A DNA stretch of 35,987 nucleotides from Exilispira sp. Its GTDB lineage: Bacteria; Spirochaetota; JAAYUW01. The first letter of the stretch is position 1. Each line of letters begins with the position of its first letter. The notes under the pieces were generated by a model that was not told the origin of the DNA, did no database searches, and saw nothing but the letters and a program-made list of their open reading frames with translations. Positions 34,713-35,987 of this stretch are shown piece by piece. The DNA lies in NCBI GenBank assembly GCA_012517545.1, contig JAAYUW010000016.1, positions 1-35,987 of the forward strand. Direction: 5' to 3'. Position numbers and translations under genes: made by a program.

Positions 34713-35552
34713 TTAATTAATAGTTAAATTTTAATCCTCTAAAATAATCTTTTTTTCTAACATAATTTATAAAATCCAATTTATCTATGAAAAATCACAA
34801 ATTTATTTTTATTAATTTTGTAAAATCAAATACAATAAATGATCAATAAATAATCTCCCTCTTAAAAAGGTAAATTTTTTGTATTATAACAAGTGCAGTT
34901 TCTCTTAAAAAAATCGTAAATAAAAATCAGTTCAGAATCTTGCTTTGTAAAAAGTCATAAAAAATTACGTTAATATTATTTTTTGTCAAATTATCAAATG
35001 GGATAAATTGTTAAAATGTTGAGATGAACATTCGAATTTTTTTTAAAAAAGCAGGCATACGCCAGCGGATGAATGAGAGTTGATAAATTTAGCTATTAAT
35101 TTAATCATTTAATAATAAAAGGTATACATTAACCAAAAGTACTAAATATTAAAATTAATTGAAAAAAGTTTAAAATAATAATATGCAAAATTAGCATTTA
35201 TAATTCTTAAAATATTAATAATCTCTTGTGCTAGCTAATTTAGAATAAATTTATAAATATGCTTTATGCTAATGCTGTTAAAATATTTAATAAAATAATC
35301 AATAGAATAAAATGGATTTTTATAGATATAATAGTGGAATAAGTAAACTGAAACTTTTAGGTAATAAAATATAATATTCTAATCTACATAACGAATTTTT
35401 AATAAAAATAATTGAAGATACTATTTTTTTCAAGCTTAGATCTTATGTTTTTCGTTAAAATTTGTCCATGTCCATTAGTTGTTTATACAATAAATGCATC
35501 ATAAATTTCCATTTATATATATGTTACAATAATATACAATATTTAAATATAT

Positions 35553-35582
35553 TTGACATTTTAACTTATTATGATTTATTTT
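35553..35582 (+). promoter_or_regulatory. Candidate promoter of the M6-like gene
   Basis: Plus strand: TTGACA (35553-35558), an 18-base spacer, then TATTTT (35577-35582). The predicted start lies just before the TTGGAG ribosome site at 35597-35602. The -35 is perfect, the -10 weak. Confidence 0.45.
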
Positions 35583-35608
35583 ATAAAATTAGTAATTTGG
35601 AGATATGT

Positions 35609-35987
35609 ATGAAAAAAAGTTTTCTCTTATTTTTTATAATCTTTTTAATAGCTTTTAATTCAATCTTAATATTAGCAATGCCACCACACCCAACCTATCT
35701 GGATAATGCAACAAAAAATGGCACAAAATCTCAGATCGATACCATTTTAAAAACTCAGGCTCAGAAGGGAATGAACCGGGCTCAAAAAGCTATGCCTACT
35801 ACTGGTAATGTCAATGTGCTGGTTATTCTTGTTCAATTTCCTGATTTAAAATTTGATGATGATACAACCTTTGCAAAATCACCTTTTTCCAAATCAAAAC
35901 ATGATAATTCTGGAAATTCTAGTCAGAAAGTTATTTTGATAATACTCTTATCAATTCTTTCTATATTTAGCTTTATTATCTTTAAAA
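35609..35987 (+). CDS. Secreted M6-family peptidase-like protein (partial, N-terminal part)
   Basis: 126 codons up to the window end, from the ATG at 35609 with TTGGAG 6 bases upstream. It has a signal peptide MKKSFLLFFIIFLIAF ending near ILILA, then MPPHPTYLDNATKNG and, after a spacer, NVNVLVILVQFPDLKFDDD. This combination is typical of the start of M6 (immune inhibitor A-type) metalloproteases. About 40 residues later comes a hydrophobic helix QKVILIILLSILSIFSFIIF, where an M6 enzyme would continue into its catalytic domain. The zinc motif HExxH is not seen. It may be a shortened membrane-anchored remnant. Confidence 0.55.
   Translation, partial: MKKSFLLFFIIFLIAFNSILILAMPPHPTYLDNATKNGTKSQIDTILKTQAQKGMNRAQKAMPTTGNVNVLVILVQFPDLKFDDDTTFAKSPFSKSKHDNSGNSSQKVILIILLSILSIFSFIIFK

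Larger units (their letters stand above)
34668..35608. other. 941-base A/T-rich divergent intergenic region
   Basis: This gap separates lepB (minus) from the M6-like gene (plus). It is nearly all A/T with stops in every frame. Visible elements are the inverted repeat at 34682-34712 next to lepB, a short GC-richer island CAGGCATACGCCAGCGG at 35052-35068, and promoter-like boxes before the M6-like gene. No RNA gene, repeat array or mobile-element end was recognised. Confidence 0.6.

Noticed and set aside
34668-35608. CRISPR array, riboswitch, RNA gene or mobile-element ends in the large gap
   Set aside because: Read through for direct repeats, terminal inverted repeats and conserved RNA cores; none was found.

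Overview
This is an AT-rich bacterial chromosome segment. Nearly half of it is one run of translation and transcription genes on the minus strand. My best guess for the host is a low-GC spirochaete (Spirochaetota). The grounds are: tuf directly before rpsJ; an HU/IHF-type gene directly behind rpsT, as in Borrelia; a bactofilin; a 1165-residue RpoB with Asn at the position of E. coli Ser531, the residue that marks naturally rifampicin-resistant spirochaetes; and an orphan TPR protein of the cyclase-tail type. This is inference from gene content, and a deep-branching candidate phylum cannot be excluded.

Layout. 1-19452, all minus strand and read right to left: tRNA-Thr, rpmG, tRNA-Trp, secE, nusG, rplK, rplA, rplJ, rplL, rpoB, rpoC, rpsL, rpsG, fusA, tuf, rpsJ, rplC, rplD, rplW and rplB (cut by the window edge). 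A good promoter abuts tRNA-Thr, a second candidate lies between rpoC and rpsL, a strong intrinsic terminator sits between tuf and rpsJ, and a hairpin lies between rplL and rpoB. 19764-21916, minus strand: rpsT, an HU-like protein, a response regulator without an obvious output domain, a small TPR protein and a bactofilin. 22005-26658, plus strand: uvrC (lacking the usual C-terminal helix-hairpin-helix domain), a six-helix membrane chemoreceptor-like protein and an OsmC-family protein. 26899-28387, minus strand: an outer-membrane-type protein broken by one in-frame TAA just after its signal peptide, and a small receiver-like protein. 28904-34667, minus strand: lepB, accD, accA, an archaeal-type aspS and a divergent purD, in transcription order. 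After a 0.94 kb AT-rich gap, a secreted M6-protease-like gene starts on the plus strand and runs off the window.

How the genes work together. The first block supplies ribosomal proteins, both elongation GTPases, the RNA polymerase core, the NusG elongation factor and the SecE translocon subunit. Signal peptidase I and the two carboxyltransferase subunits of acetyl-CoA carboxylase form an envelope and lipid group. The archaeal-type AspRS suggests that Asn-tRNA may be made by transamidation. Several start sites are placed by Shine-Dalgarno evidence at internal ATG or GTG codons rather than at the longest reading frame (rpsJ, rpsL, secE, rpsT, bactofilin, TPR protein, receiver-like protein).

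I did not find a convincing new multi-gene system. The observations most worth following are the nonsense-interrupted outer-membrane gene, the PurD homologue that lost its metal-binding motif, the UvrC without its C-terminal domain, the natural rifamycin-resistance-type residue in RpoB, the terminator at the tuf-rpsJ junction, and two gene-poor gaps with traces of decayed reading frames.
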